Assembly (NCBI GenBank): GCA_046297455.1
Contig: JBKBIT010000009.1
Location: 1 to 64,000, forward strand
Source of the DNA: ZYF759 sp046297455
Lineage (GTDB): Bacteria > Pseudomonadota > Alphaproteobacteria > Rhizobiales > Rhizobiaceae
Length of the DNA stretch: 64,000 nucleotides
Reading direction: 5' to 3'
Below are positions 10,669-20,598 of this stretch, piece after piece. Both the position numbers and the translations under genes were made by a program. The first letter of the stretch is position 1. Every line of letters begins with the position of its first letter. Under the pieces are notes generated by a model. It saw only the letters and a list, made by a program, of their open reading frames with translations. It was not told where the DNA came from and did not search any database.

Positions 10669-10917
10669 ATGAGCGCCATCATCACCAAGGAAAACCTCTT
10701 TCGCCCGACGCGATCCAAGGCCGAGACCAAGGCCCAGATTACGGATAACGCAGCGCGGGCGATCATTGATGCCGAGGTCGACAGCCGCGAGGCCAAGACC
10801 GAACGGCTCAGAAAAGCACGGCTGAAGATGGAAGCCGAGCAGGCAGCTTCCGCCGAACCGCCGCCGGAGAAGAAGACGCGCGCCAAGGCAAAGCCAAGGG
10901 TCGCGAAGAAAAACTGA
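10669..10917 (+). CDS. Small basic protein of unknown function downstream of cspA
   Basis: An 82-residue charged protein, MSAIITKENLFRPTRSKAETK at the start, then a central helical segment (ARAIIDAEVDSREAKTERLRKARLKMEAEQ) with strong coiled-coil character, and a Lys/Ala/Pro-rich tail (KKTRAKAKPRVAKKN) that looks suited to nucleic-acid binding. A clear AAAGGAG site stands 7 bases before the ATG, which supports translation. From memory, similar short proteins often follow cspA in rhizobia, suggesting a cold-shock-linked partner, but no function is known to me. Confidence 0.75.
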   Translation: MSAIITKENLFRPTRSKAETKAQITDNAARAIIDAEVDSREAKTERLRKARLKMEAEQAASAEPPPEKKTRAKAKPRVAKKN

Positions 10918-10954
10918 ACTTCACGATCAACCCGACCAAAGGGAGTTGACCAAG

Positions 10955-11068
10955 ATGCGTCCCACCACGTGGAACAAGATCGACCCCCTGATTTGGATAC
11001 TTGCGCTTGTCGTGTGCGCGGCCGTCTCGTGGTTCTTGGTCGTCATGGTGACCAGCATCACCATCTGA
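10955..11068 (+). CDS. Putative 37-residue single-pass membrane protein
   Basis: A short frame starting at ATG 10955 and ending at TGA 11066-11068. The product begins MRPTTWNKIDPLIWILAL and continues as one hydrophobic helix (about residues 12-37) with short polar N-terminus. GGGAG lies about 10 bases before the ATG. It follows the 82-residue gene by 37 bases in the same direction. The length, single transmembrane segment and ribosome site match a real small membrane protein, but with so short a sequence chance cannot be excluded. Confidence 0.5.
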   Translation: MRPTTWNKIDPLIWILALVVCAAVSWFLVVMVTSITI

Positions 11069-11080
11069 CGGAGGGTCGCC

Positions 11081-11827
11081 TCAAAGCCGGCCAGCTTCTA
11101 TGATGCGCTCCAGGAAACGCTTTGTGCGCGGATCGTCCGGCTGGGATAACAGTCTGGCTGGTGGGCCTTCTTCCAGAATGCGTCCACCTTCCAGAAAGCA
11201 GACCCGATCGGCCACGTCCCGCGCGAAGCCCATTTCGTGGGTGACGATAACCATCGTCATGCCTTCATCTTTCAGCCCCTTGATGATCTTCAGCACCTCT
11301 CCGATCAACTCGGGGTCGAGCGCCGCCGTGACCTCGTCGAGCAGCAGCACATCGGGCCTTGAGGCCAGCGAGCGAACAAGGGCAACGCGCTGTTGCTGTC
11401 CGCCCGAAAGCTGCTCGGGAAAGCTGGAGGCAAAATCCGCCATGCCGAATAGCGCCAGGAGGTGCCGCGCCCTTTCTTCGGCTTCCGCACGGGCTACACC
11501 ATGCACCCGGCGCGGCGCGAGGGTGATGTTGTTCAGCACTGTCATGGTGGGGAAGAGATTGTAGGACTGAAAGACGATGCCGATACGCTTCTGCAGGCCG
11601 ACGGCACCGAAGCTGGCATCGTCGATCGACACACCATCCAGGCGGATTTCGCCGTGGTCGAACTCCACAAGCCGGTTGATGCAGCGCAGAAGCGTAGACT
11701 TGCCCGATCCGGAGGCCCCGATAAGGCAAACCACCTCATGCTGCGCCACGTCGAGACTGACGGCGTCGAGCACCAGCCTGTCACCATAATATTTGGTGAC
11801 ATCGTCGATTTCGATGCGCGGTGTCAT
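11081..11827 (-). CDS. Polar amino acid ABC transporter, ATP-binding protein
   Basis: A 248-residue ATPase of the GlnQ/HisP class. Walker A is GASGSGKST near residue 35, the Q-loop is in FQSYNLFPTMTVLNNI, the signature is LSGGQQQRVAL, Walker B is VLLLDEVTAALDPE and the H-loop is in IVTHEMGFARDVAD. These transporters import polar amino acids or related compounds. The start ATG overlaps the permease stop by 4 bases (ATGA), so the three genes form one minus-strand operon in the order binding protein, permease, ATPase. Confidence 0.95.
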   Translation of the reverse strand: MTPRIEIDDVTKYYGDRLVLDAVSLDVAQHEVVCLIGASGSGKSTLLRCINRLVEFDHGEIRLDGVSIDDASFGAVGLQKRIGIVFQSYNLFPTMTVLNNITLAPRRVHGVARAEAEERARHLLALFGMADFASSFPEQLSGGQQQRVALVRSLASRPDVLLLDEVTAALDPELIGEVLKIIKGLKDEGMTMVIVTHEMGFARDVADRVCFLEGGRILEEGPPARLLSQPDDPRTKRFLERIIEAGRL

Positions 11828-12699
11828 CCGGTCCTCTGCAGGCGGCGCTCGCGATCCTTGCGGGTGACATAGTCGGCCAGCCGCGCCATCGGAATGGTAG
11901 CGAGCAGGAAAAGGCCGGCAGCGACCACCAGCGAGGAATAGTTGAAGGTCGTAGCGGTGTAGATCTGCGCTTCACGAACGGCATCGCGCACGCCAAGTAC
12001 CGACAAGAGCGCCACATCCTTCTGCAACGCCACAACAATATTCATGAGCGCCGGCAACACGTTGCGGATCGCCTGCGGCAGTACTGCGTAGATCATGGTC
12101 TGGGTCTCGGTCAGACCCAGCGACTTGGCCGCTGCCCATTGACCCTCATGCACCGCGTCGATGCCGGAGCGATAGATCTCGGCCACATAGGCCGAATAGG
12201 ACAGGATCATCGCCACCGAACCCCAAAACAGGGCACTGTTTGGCAGGCCGGGCAGGTTCAGCGCGGGAATGCCGAAGCCGAACAGCAGGACCAGCAAAAG
12301 CACCGGGATGCCGCGGAAGATGTCGATATAGACCACCACCATGAGCCGGAACGGCGCGAACCAGGGCGCACGCAACGACCGAACCAGAGCCAGAACCAGC
12401 GCCCAGACCGCGATGCAGGCGAGTGCCGTCAGCCAGATGCGCATGGAAATCCAGAAGCCCGACAGCACGCGCGGGAAGGCTTCCATCATCGCCGACAGGT
12501 TGAAGAACTGGAACTGGACCCGAGGCCATTGCGCGGCTGAGGTGATCCACCAGCCGAGCGCCCCGAAGACGACGATGATGCTGAGAATGCTTATGATGGT
12601 CGGGCGGACCGCCGCGCGCCATTCATCGCGGCGGCGCGGCGGCAAGGGGCGACGAACAGCCGCCCCGTCGACAGGCGCGCCCGCAGGCGGCTGGCTCAT
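11824..12699 (-). CDS. Polar amino acid ABC transporter, permease
   Basis: A 291-residue inner-membrane permease of the HisM/GlnP class. After a basic cytoplasmic N-terminus (PPRRRDEWRAAVRP) come about five hydrophobic helices. The EAA-type loop is seen in EIYRSGIDAVHEGQWAAAKSLGLTETQTMIYAVLPQAIRNVLPALMN. It overlaps the ATPase gene by 4 bases and the binding-protein gene by 4 bases, typical of tight coupling. Only one permease gene is present, so the channel is probably a homodimer. Confidence 0.94.
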   Translation of the reverse strand: MSQPPAGAPVDGAAVRRPLPPRRRDEWRAAVRPTIISILSIIVVFGALGWWITSAAQWPRVQFQFFNLSAMMEAFPRVLSGFWISMRIWLTALACIAVWALVLALVRSLRAPWFAPFRLMVVVYIDIFRGIPVLLLVLLFGFGIPALNLPGLPNSALFWGSVAMILSYSAYVAEIYRSGIDAVHEGQWAAAKSLGLTETQTMIYAVLPQAIRNVLPALMNIVVALQKDVALLSVLGVRDAVREAQIYTATTFNYSSLVVAAGLFLLATIPMARLADYVTRKDRERRLQRTG

Positions 12700-13532
12700 T
12701 CGGTGATCATCGGCAGGTCGGGATCGGCAACAAGATACTCGTTCTTGAGATCTTCGACCACGCCACGGGCAATCACGGCCGAGAGTGCGTCATCGACCCA
12801 TTCGACCAGCGGATTGCCGAACTCGAACAGCAAGCCGTGGCCACGGTCGTTCTCGTCGGCTGGCAAAAGAGCGACGATGTTTGCCTCGGGTATCTGCACC
12901 GCAGTGGCAAAGAGAGCCGTCGGCAGTGCGACCAGCGTTCCATCGATCTGGCCGGCCTGCATGGCCTGGAACACGCCGATCTGGTCGTCATAAACCGCGG
13001 CCCCTTCCACGCCAAGCACGTTCTCCAGATACGTCAGATCGGTGGTGCCGATAGCGGCACCCCAGCGCGCGGTGCGCAAATCCTCGAAGCTGGAGGCGTT
13101 TTCGACCGGGCTGCCTGGCAGTGCGATCACGGCCTTTTCGGGCTGGAAGTATACCTGACTGAAGGTGACCACCTCGGCACGGGCTTCGGTTACGGAAATC
13201 TGCTGGATGTTGAAGTCGAAATTCTTCGGTCCCGGCGCAATCGCCTGATCGAACGTCGTCGGCACCCAGACCACATCGTCACGGTCGAAGCCCATCTCCT
13301 CGGCCAGCGCGTAGACCAGGCCGTTTTCGAAGCCCTCGCCGCTGGCGGGATCGTTGTTCAGCATCCATGGCGGATAGACCGGATCGCCCGTACCGACCGT
13401 CAACTTGCCTGGCGTCACCAGACGCGGGTCTTCGGGCGTGCGTTCTTGCGCCATCGCTGCCGGTACCGCAATGCCCAAAGAAACGATCGCGGCCGCAAGA
13501 AAACGGCTCAATTCTGTTGTACGCTCAAACAT
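12696..13532 (-). CDS. Polar amino acid ABC transporter, substrate-binding protein
   Basis: A 278-residue periplasmic solute-binding protein of the family-3 type. The start is taken at MFERTTELSRFLAAAIVSLG, which gives a normal Sec signal peptide ending AAMA|QERTPED. The mature part shows GKLTVGTGDPVYPPWMLN and later VVTFSQVYFQPEKAVIALPGS, RTARWGAAIGTTDLTYLENVLG and DDQIGVFQAMQAGQIDGTLVALPT, all family-typical. The frame is open 68 codons upstream without similarity. The ligand cannot be decided; the pocket is that of an amino-acid or amino-acid-like binder. Confidence 0.93.
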   Translation of the reverse strand: MFERTTELSRFLAAAIVSLGIAVPAAMAQERTPEDPRLVTPGKLTVGTGDPVYPPWMLNNDPASGEGFENGLVYALAEEMGFDRDDVVWVPTTFDQAIAPGPKNFDFNIQQISVTEARAEVVTFSQVYFQPEKAVIALPGSPVENASSFEDLRTARWGAAIGTTDLTYLENVLGVEGAAVYDDQIGVFQAMQAGQIDGTLVALPTALFATAVQIPEANIVALLPADENDRGHGLLFEFGNPLVEWVDDALSAVIARGVVEDLKNEYLVADPDLPMITE

Positions 13533-13668
13533 TCCCCATCTCCACTGACCCGAGATCTGAAGCGCCGATGGACGCCGGATCGGAAGATAGACCGGGGGAA
13601 GAAACCGGTGCAAGCGTTTCCCGCATTGCCGAGCGGTCGTCCCCAGCCCCACATGCACTTCATGCTTC

Positions 13669-14445
13669 TCAGGCTGCGACAGCCGTTGCGGCAAGACCGA
13701 GCGGCACAAGCCCCAGATGAAAGCCAGCATGGGCAAGCATGGCTGCCTCGAGGTCTCGCGTGGCGTAAAGCCAGCCGAACAGCAGCCCGATCAAAGCGTT
13801 CCAGAACAGTGTGCGCAGGAGGAGTGGCGCTTCGATCTCCGCGCCCGTGGCCATCAGCACAGGCAGATGCCCGGCCGCGAAAAGAAGGGCGGCCAGTACA
13901 ATGCCGGTCCAGAGGGCGGCGGCAGGCGGTCGCGCTGCATGGCGTGCCATTAGCGTCCAGGTGCCGAGCACCAGCAGGCTCATCAGGCCCCATCGCATGA
14001 GGATTTCCTCGACCACGCCGCCATAAAGGACACCGACGACTGTCGCGGTGACGTCCCAGCTTTCAACAAGCGATGGCGGGGCCAGAGGGGCGGGCTGCCA
14101 GAACGCCCGGGTGCCGTGATCCACCAGCGCGATCACGGTGCCAGCCAAAGCGCCCGCAACCAGCAAGAGCGGCCAGTCGGATGGCAGTATCGCGATGTCG
14201 CGGCCTTGCGTACGGTCGGCAATGCGCGAGGAGAGCATCGCCTTGGGTGCCGCCCAGGCGCCGATCAGCGCCATGCCGACCAGAAAGAGCAGAGGGTTCA
14301 ACACCAGCAGAGGTGTCGGCACCCCGGCGACCGGCGGCAGGACGAGGAAAAGCGAAACGATGCCGGGCAAACCAGCAAAGATCAGCCCCATTGCCGCCTT
14401 GAGCGGCCGCGCCGGTGGGGCGGCCTGGCGCCGCTGATCGGTCAT
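13669..14445 (-). CDS. CPBP family intramembrane glutamic endopeptidase
   Basis: A 258-residue polytopic membrane protein with the CPBP (CAAX protease and bacteriocin-processing) motifs: EEILMRWG (the EExxxR motif), a later FAAGHLP and a C-terminal LAHAGFHLG. Seven or so hydrophobic segments surround them. Family members are membrane proteases of mostly unknown substrate. Start at 14445 (MTDQRRQAAPPARPLK); the 50 codons upstream read the BCCT gene out of frame. It begins 7 bases after the BCCT transporter stop, so it is probably cotranscribed with it. Confidence 0.85.
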   Translation of the reverse strand: MTDQRRQAAPPARPLKAAMGLIFAGLPGIVSLFLVLPPVAGVPTPLLVLNPLLFLVGMALIGAWAAPKAMLSSRIADRTQGRDIAILPSDWPLLLVAGALAGTVIALVDHGTRAFWQPAPLAPPSLVESWDVTATVVGVLYGGVVEEILMRWGLMSLLVLGTWTLMARHAARPPAAALWTGIVLAALLFAAGHLPVLMATGAEIEAPLLLRTLFWNALIGLLFGWLYATRDLEAAMLAHAGFHLGLVPLGLAATAVAA

Positions 14446-14452
14446 CGATGCC

Positions 14453-16084
14453 TCATGTTCCCTTGGCGACGGCAGGCGGGCCTTCGAGGGCTTCTTCATC
14501 GGTGTAGGCCTTGGGCAGGTTTGCCTCGACCTCCTGCTCGGTCTCGTACCACTGCTCGTAGCGGTAGAGGACGAGATGGTCACGCGAGAGGCCACGCATC
14601 AGCCCGTAGAGCATCACGAGGATGACGAACGCAAAGGGGAAGCCGGCCACCACCGCCGCGGCCTGCAGCGCGGACAAACCGCCTGCCGTCAGCAGGATCG
14701 CGGCGATTGCCCCCTCTGCAACGGCCCAGAAAACACGCTGGATCTTGGGCGGATCGGTGTGCCCGCCGGCGGTCAGCATGTCGATGACATAGGAGCCCGA
14801 ATCCGACGAGGTGACGAACCACATGATGATCATGAGAATCACCACGCCGGTGAGCAGCGATGCGAGCGGGAAGAATTCCAGCAGCCGGAAAATGGCGTTG
14901 CCATAGTCCGCCTGGGTGGCGGCGATGAGACCCGGGTCGCCGTTCAGCTCCATATGAACTGCCGTTCCGCCAAAGGCGGTGAACCAGAAAAACAGGATGA
15001 GGCAGGGGATGAAAAGCACGCCCAGCACGAATTCGCGCACCGTCCGCCCCCGCGAGATGCGGGCGATGAAGATGCCGACGAAGGGCGACCACGAGATCCA
15101 CCAGGCCCAGTAGAAGATGGTCCAGTCAATCTGCCAGTTGGTGCCGGAATAGGCCTCGGACCAGAAGGAGAAATAGATGAAGCTGGTGGCGTAGTTGCCG
15201 ATATTTTCGACGAAGGAATTCAAGATGAACAATGTCGGCCCAAAGGACACGATGAAGGCCAGCAGCAGGAAAGAGAGTGTGATGTTGACGTTGCTGATCG
15301 TCTTGATGCCCTTGTCGAGGCCAAGAACGACGGAAACCGTGGCCAGTGCGGTGATGCCCGCGATCAGCAACAGCTGAAGCGCCAGATTTTCGCCCCAACC
15401 GAAGAGCGTGTCGAGCCCGGCATTGATCTGCATGACCCCGAGACCCAGCGAGGTCACGATGCCGAACACGGTTCCAAAGACGGCCAGCGTATCGACCAGA
15501 TGCCCCCATGGGCCATAGATGCGCTCGCCGATCAGCGGATAAAGGGCGGATCGGATCGAGAGCGGCAGGCCCTTGCGGTAGTGGAAATAGGCAAGCGAGA
15601 GGCCAACGACGCAGTAGACAGCCCAGCCGTGCAGGCCCCAATGCAGAAAAGACAACACCATGGCCTGCTCTGCCGCCTCCACCGTTTCCGCCTCCCCAAT
15701 TGGCGGGGCAAGGAAATGGTAGAGCGGCTCGGCAACGCCCCAGTAGAGAAGCCCGATGCCGATGCCGGCCGAGAACATCATCGCCGTCCACGAATACAGG
15801 CCATACTGGGGGCGCTCGGTCTGTGCGCCGAGGCGCACCGAGCCGTAGGGTCCGAGCGCGAGATAGACGCAGGCCAGCACGCATGCATTGACCGTGAGGA
15901 TCAGGAACCAGCCGAAATAGTCGGCGATACCGGCCTGCGCTCCCTCGAAAACGATGCCGGCGATCTCGGAGAAAAAGGCCCCAAAGATGATGAAACCCAG
16001 GATCAGCGCGGCGGAAACCGAGAATACCGGAATGCTGACATGTGGGAACGGCCCGAGTCGGCCGGTCTTGACCTCGTTCGCCAT
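14453..16084 (-). CDS. BCCT family betaine/choline/carnitine transporter
   Basis: A 543-residue twelve-helix transporter of the BCCT family, which imports quaternary ammonium osmolytes such as glycine betaine using sodium or proton gradients. Conserved features include GIGIGLLYWGVAEPLYHFLAPP, the glycine-rich helix-3 region, and in helix 8 WTIFYWAWWISWSPFVGIFIARISRGRTVREFV, which contains the family Trp box. Start chosen at MANEVKTGRLGPF (16084), with a GAGGGGG site upstream; an in-frame ATG at 16108 lacks one. The acidic C-terminal tail could be an osmosensory domain. Exact substrate unknown. Confidence 0.94.
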   Translation of the reverse strand: MANEVKTGRLGPFPHVSIPVFSVSAALILGFIIFGAFFSEIAGIVFEGAQAGIADYFGWFLILTVNACVLACVYLALGPYGSVRLGAQTERPQYGLYSWTAMMFSAGIGIGLLYWGVAEPLYHFLAPPIGEAETVEAAEQAMVLSFLHWGLHGWAVYCVVGLSLAYFHYRKGLPLSIRSALYPLIGERIYGPWGHLVDTLAVFGTVFGIVTSLGLGVMQINAGLDTLFGWGENLALQLLLIAGITALATVSVVLGLDKGIKTISNVNITLSFLLLAFIVSFGPTLFILNSFVENIGNYATSFIYFSFWSEAYSGTNWQIDWTIFYWAWWISWSPFVGIFIARISRGRTVREFVLGVLFIPCLILFFWFTAFGGTAVHMELNGDPGLIAATQADYGNAIFRLLEFFPLASLLTGVVILMIIMWFVTSSDSGSYVIDMLTAGGHTDPPKIQRVFWAVAEGAIAAILLTAGGLSALQAAAVVAGFPFAFVILVMLYGLMRGLSRDHLVLYRYEQWYETEQEVEANLPKAYTDEEALEGPPAVAKGT

Positions 16085-16202
16085 GTGATGAACGCCCCCT
16101 CGCGCCATGCTTCAATTGGGCGAGGGCTGGAATAACAAAAGTTAAGACAGGCCCCGCGACGCCGGTCAACGCGCCGCGGGAGCGATCGTTCCAGATCGGG
16201 CT

Positions 16203-17207
<1,005 letters not shown>

Positions 17208-17212
17208 GATCC

Positions 17213-18583
17213 TTACTCCGCTGGCTGGACGGGCTGGGACATGGGACGGTCCTCGACTTCCGGCAACGGAATGGAATCACCTTCCTTGGCCGCCTTGAGC
17301 GCGAGGTAGGTGAGAACGCCGAGATAGACGACCAGCAGGATGATGTAGAGAACCACATACCCCACCACGGTGAAGGCCACATGGCTACCGGGCAGGTCGG
17401 CCACTGCATCCGCCGTCATCAATACCCCCTGTACAAGCCAGGGCTGGCGGCCGATCTCGGTCGTGTACCAACCTGCGAGTGTCGCGATCCAGCCCGAAAA
17501 GGCCATTCCCGCAAACCCATAGAACAACGGCTTAGGCAAAGTACCGCGCCGCCACAGATACAGGGCGCCAACCCAGGAGAACGCCAGCATCAGCAGGCCC
17601 ATGCCGACCATTACCCGGAAGCTCCAGAAGACCGGTGCGACGGGCGGATGCTCTCCGATGAAATCGTTGAGGCCCGGCACCACGCCATCGGCGCTGTGCT
17701 TGAGAATGAGGCTGGCGCCGTTTGGAATGGAAATCTCCCAGCGGTTCTCACGCGCTTCCTCGTCCGGCCAGGCGAAGAGCACCAGCGGAACGTTGGCACG
17801 GGTCTCCCAATTCGCCTCCATGGCCGCCACCTTGGCGGGCTGGTGCTCCAGCGTGTTGAGGCCGTGGAGATCGCCGACGAAAATCTGCACCGGAATGAGG
17901 GCCGCGCCCATGAACACACCCGTGCGCAGTGCCTTCCACATCGATTCCGATCGGTCTCCGGCCAGCCAACGCAATGCCGAGAGCCCTGCAATCAGGAAAG
18001 CCGCCGTCAAACCCGAGGCAATGAGCATGTGGGACAGGCGATACGGGAACGAAGGGTTGAACAGCACCTCCAGCCAGCTTGTCACGAAGGCTTCGCCGTC
18101 ACGCATCTCGAAGCCAGCCGGCGTGTGCATCCAAGAATTGAGCGCCAGGATCCAGAAGGCGGACAGGGTCGTTCCAACGGCGACGAAGACGGTTGCAAAT
18201 GTGTGCATCCGGTTCGACACGCGGCGGAAGCCGAACAGCATGATCCCCAGGAAGACGGCTTCCAGGAAGAATGCGGTCAAAACCTCATAAGCCAGAAGCG
18301 GTCCAGCGATATTGCCCACCACTTCCATGAAGCCAGGCCAGTTCGTACCGAACTGGAAGCTCATGGTGATGCCGGAAACTACACCTAGCGCGAAGGAGAG
18401 CGCGAAAACCTTCACCCAGAAAAAATAGGCGCGCATCCAGGCCGTATCGCCAGTCGCGTTGTAGCGGAGCTTGAAAAACAAGAGCACCCAGCCCAGCGCG
18501 ATCGTGATCGTGGGGAAGAGGATGTGAAACGATATGTTGGCCGCAAACTGGATGCGGGACAGAAGAAGTGGATCCAAATCCAT
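17213..18583 (-). CDS. cydA: Cytochrome bd-type quinol oxidase subunit I (cyanide-insensitive branch)
   Basis: A 456-residue heme-bearing subunit that oxidises quinol and reduces oxygen, useful at low oxygen or under respiratory inhibition. It starts MDLDPLLLSRIQFAANISFH, where the His is the high-spin heme ligand; HMLIASGL supplies the next His, and the conserved GWYTTEIGRQPW lies in the C-terminal part. The Q-loop between helices 6 and 7 is short and the protein is shorter than E. coli CydA, as in CioA proteins. Start at 18583; the frame is open 54 codons further without conserved content. Forms an operon with cydB. Confidence 0.95.
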   Translation of the reverse strand: MDLDPLLLSRIQFAANISFHILFPTITIALGWVLLFFKLRYNATGDTAWMRAYFFWVKVFALSFALGVVSGITMSFQFGTNWPGFMEVVGNIAGPLLAYEVLTAFFLEAVFLGIMLFGFRRVSNRMHTFATVFVAVGTTLSAFWILALNSWMHTPAGFEMRDGEAFVTSWLEVLFNPSFPYRLSHMLIASGLTAAFLIAGLSALRWLAGDRSESMWKALRTGVFMGAALIPVQIFVGDLHGLNTLEHQPAKVAAMEANWETRANVPLVLFAWPDEEARENRWEISIPNGASLILKHSADGVVPGLNDFIGEHPPVAPVFWSFRVMVGMGLLMLAFSWVGALYLWRRGTLPKPLFYGFAGMAFSGWIATLAGWYTTEIGRQPWLVQGVLMTADAVADLPGSHVAFTVVGYVVLYIILLVVYLGVLTYLALKAAKEGDSIPLPEVEDRPMSQPVQPAE

Positions 18584-18701
18584 GGTTGTGCCTGTTCCTT
18601 CGAACGCCTCCCGCCCGACGAGATAGACCCGTTGTTGGGGCCGATCAAAATGACCAGCCGCCGCAGGGTCAAGGTGTCGCGGTCGATTTCGCTTGAAACG
18701 G

Positions 18702-19475
18702 TCAGGTGGCGAACAGCGAAAAGGCCCCCTGACGCAGCATTTCAAGGGCCAGAATGGTCAACCCTATCCTGAACCATCGACGGAAGGACTCTTCGGACAG
18801 GTTCGCGAGCAGACGGGTTCCGTAGACAGTGCCCAGATAGCCCGAGGCGATCATTGCCGCGATCAGCGGCAACCAGGACGCGAAAGCGAAACCCGCGAGA
18901 CCGAACACGACGATCTTGAGGAGATGCTGAACTGTCATGCCGGCGGCGTGGGTCGCAATCAACGCCTTGCGGTCGTTCGGCAATACCATGGAGAAGAAGG
19001 ATGCAAGCAGCGGACCGGTGGCGCCGACAAACATCGTGATGACGGCAGTGACGGCACTGCCGATCGTGATGCCAGCCCGACCGAGCCGGTCGAAACCCGG
19101 TATCGACGCCCACGTAACGACGATGATGAACAGGCCAAGGATCAGCTTCAACAGCGCGTCGGGCAGCTGGACGACGAAGAAGGCGCCGGCCGCAGCGCCA
19201 GCGAGAGACCCAAAAATGAAAGGTAGCGCGATCTCGGCCCGGATGTGGGCCCGCTGGTGCCAGGCCCGACCGGTGTTCGATCCGAGTTGAACGGCACCGT
19301 GGACGGGAATGAGTGCGACGACCGGCAGGAAAAGTCCCATCAGCGCCAGCATCGCAACGCCGCCGCCTACGCCGAAAGCGGCTGTCAGCGCGGAGGTGAA
19401 GAACGATGCGACGATCAGAAGGCCAGCTGGTGCTGCCCCCAGCCCAGCGGGCAAAAGGCCGGCCAGGGGCTCCAA
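18702..19475 (-). CDS. Sulfite exporter TauE/SafE family membrane protein
   Basis: A polytopic membrane protein of the TauE/SafE (DUF81) family, which exports sulfite, sulfoacetate or related anions. The family core GVGGGVAMLALMGLFLPVVALIPVHGAVQLGSNTGRA is evident, with a second half repeat FVGATGPLLASFFSMVLPNDRKALIATHAAGMTVQHLLKI. No ATG is available near the true N-terminus. A TTG at 19475, just 8 bases beyond the NDUFA9-like stop, gives 257 residues and is my choice; an ATG at 19616 would overlap the neighbour by over 130 bases and adds residues that look like out-of-frame translation. Start remains uncertain. Confidence 0.85.
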   Translation of the reverse strand: MEPLAGLLPAGLGAAPAGLLIVASFFTSALTAAFGVGGGVAMLALMGLFLPVVALIPVHGAVQLGSNTGRAWHQRAHIRAEIALPFIFGSLAGAAAGAFFVVQLPDALLKLILGLFIIVVTWASIPGFDRLGRAGITIGSAVTAVITMFVGATGPLLASFFSMVLPNDRKALIATHAAGMTVQHLLKIVVFGLAGFAFASWLPLIAAMIASGYLGTVYGTRLLANLSEESFRRWFRIGLTILALEMLRQGAFSLFAT

Positions 19476-19482
19476 AGACGGA

Positions 19483-20463
19483 TCAACCCAGTTCGGATGT
19501 CTTGCGCGGGAACTGCCCGGTAGCGCGGAACTGCCAGAGATAGGTTGGCAGCACGGCTTCCATCCCTTGTGCGCGAACACCAAGGCCCGAAAGCGTTCGG
19601 CCTTCCTTCTCCGCATCCGCAGAGACCACGTTGTCGACCTTCAGCTGGACGACCTGGTCGACGGTGAGAAGGGGTTTGGGCAGGATCTGGAAAACGCTGC
19701 CCATGAGTGTGGCGATCGCCCAGGGCAGTGGCAGCAGAATGCGCTTCCGCTCCGTTACCTCAAGCACTGTCTGCATGCATTCGCGGAAGGAGAGCACGCG
19801 CGGGCCGCCGAGCTCGTAGACCCGGCCACCCTTCACCTTGCCGTCGACAGCGCGGGCCAGGGCCTCGGCGACATCGCCGACATAAACGGGTTGGAACTTC
19901 GTATGGCCGCCGCCGATCAGAGGCAGGAACGGCGAGAAACGCGCCATGTTGGCGAAGCGATTGAAGAAGTCGTCCTCGGGCCCGAAGATGATCGACGACC
20001 GGAACACAACGGCATCCTTGTGGGTCTCGAAAGCTGCCTGCTCGCCAGCCGCCTTTGTACGGGCATAGCTGGACTCGGAAGCGGGGTCGGCCCCGATTGA
20101 AGACAGATGAACCAGGCGCGCTCCCACGCTCTTTGCAGCTTCGGCCACGGCGCGAGCACCCTCTGCCTGGATCGCGTCAAAACGCTGCTTGCCGGATTCA
20201 TGCAGGATACCGACGAGATTGACGACGCAATCGGCGCCCTGCACGGCGCGATCGATCGATCCGCGATGGCGCAGATTGGCCTGGATGGCGTGGATCTGAC
20301 CCACATTGCCGAGCGGCTGGAGGTGGTGCGCAACGTTGGGATTTCGCACGGCAACGCGGATACGGTAGCCGCGGCGCGCGAGTGCCTGAACCAGATTGCG
20401 GCCAACGAAGCCGGAACCGCCGAAAATGGTCACAAGCGGCGGGATCTGGGTGACGGGAGTCAT
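19483..20463 (-). CDS. Complex I NDUFA9-like NAD(P)-binding protein (atypical SDR)
   Basis: A 326-residue extended/atypical short-chain dehydrogenase-fold protein of the group annotated as complex I NDUFA9 subunit family. The nucleotide-binding motif is VTIFGGSGFVGRNLVQAL (GxxGxxG), followed by NLVGILHESGKQRFDAIQAEGARAVAEAAK and the YARTKAAGEQA segment where Y-xxx-K of SDRs is seen. In alphaproteobacteria these proteins are encoded singly and are not proven to be in complex I. Related proteins bind NADPH without clear catalysis. The terminal codons lie 8 bases ahead of the TauE gene. Confidence 0.9.
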   Translation of the reverse strand: MTPVTQIPPLVTIFGGSGFVGRNLVQALARRGYRIRVAVRNPNVAHHLQPLGNVGQIHAIQANLRHRGSIDRAVQGADCVVNLVGILHESGKQRFDAIQAEGARAVAEAAKSVGARLVHLSSIGADPASESSYARTKAAGEQAAFETHKDAVVFRSSIIFGPEDDFFNRFANMARFSPFLPLIGGGHTKFQPVYVGDVAEALARAVDGKVKGGRVYELGGPRVLSFRECMQTVLEVTERKRILLPLPWAIATLMGSVFQILPKPLLTVDQVVQLKVDNVVSADAEKEGRTLSGLGVRAQGMEAVLPTYLWQFRATGQFPRKTSELG

Positions 20464-20598
20464 GACTGATCATCTCCGAGTTCTTGCTGGCGGCAACGCC
20501 TTGAGACCGCCCCCCGGTCCCGGCTTTCCGACGAGGCCGCTTCATAGTCATATTCTCGTGAAAGGGCAAAGGGGATCGATGCCGCAGCCCCTGCCGGT

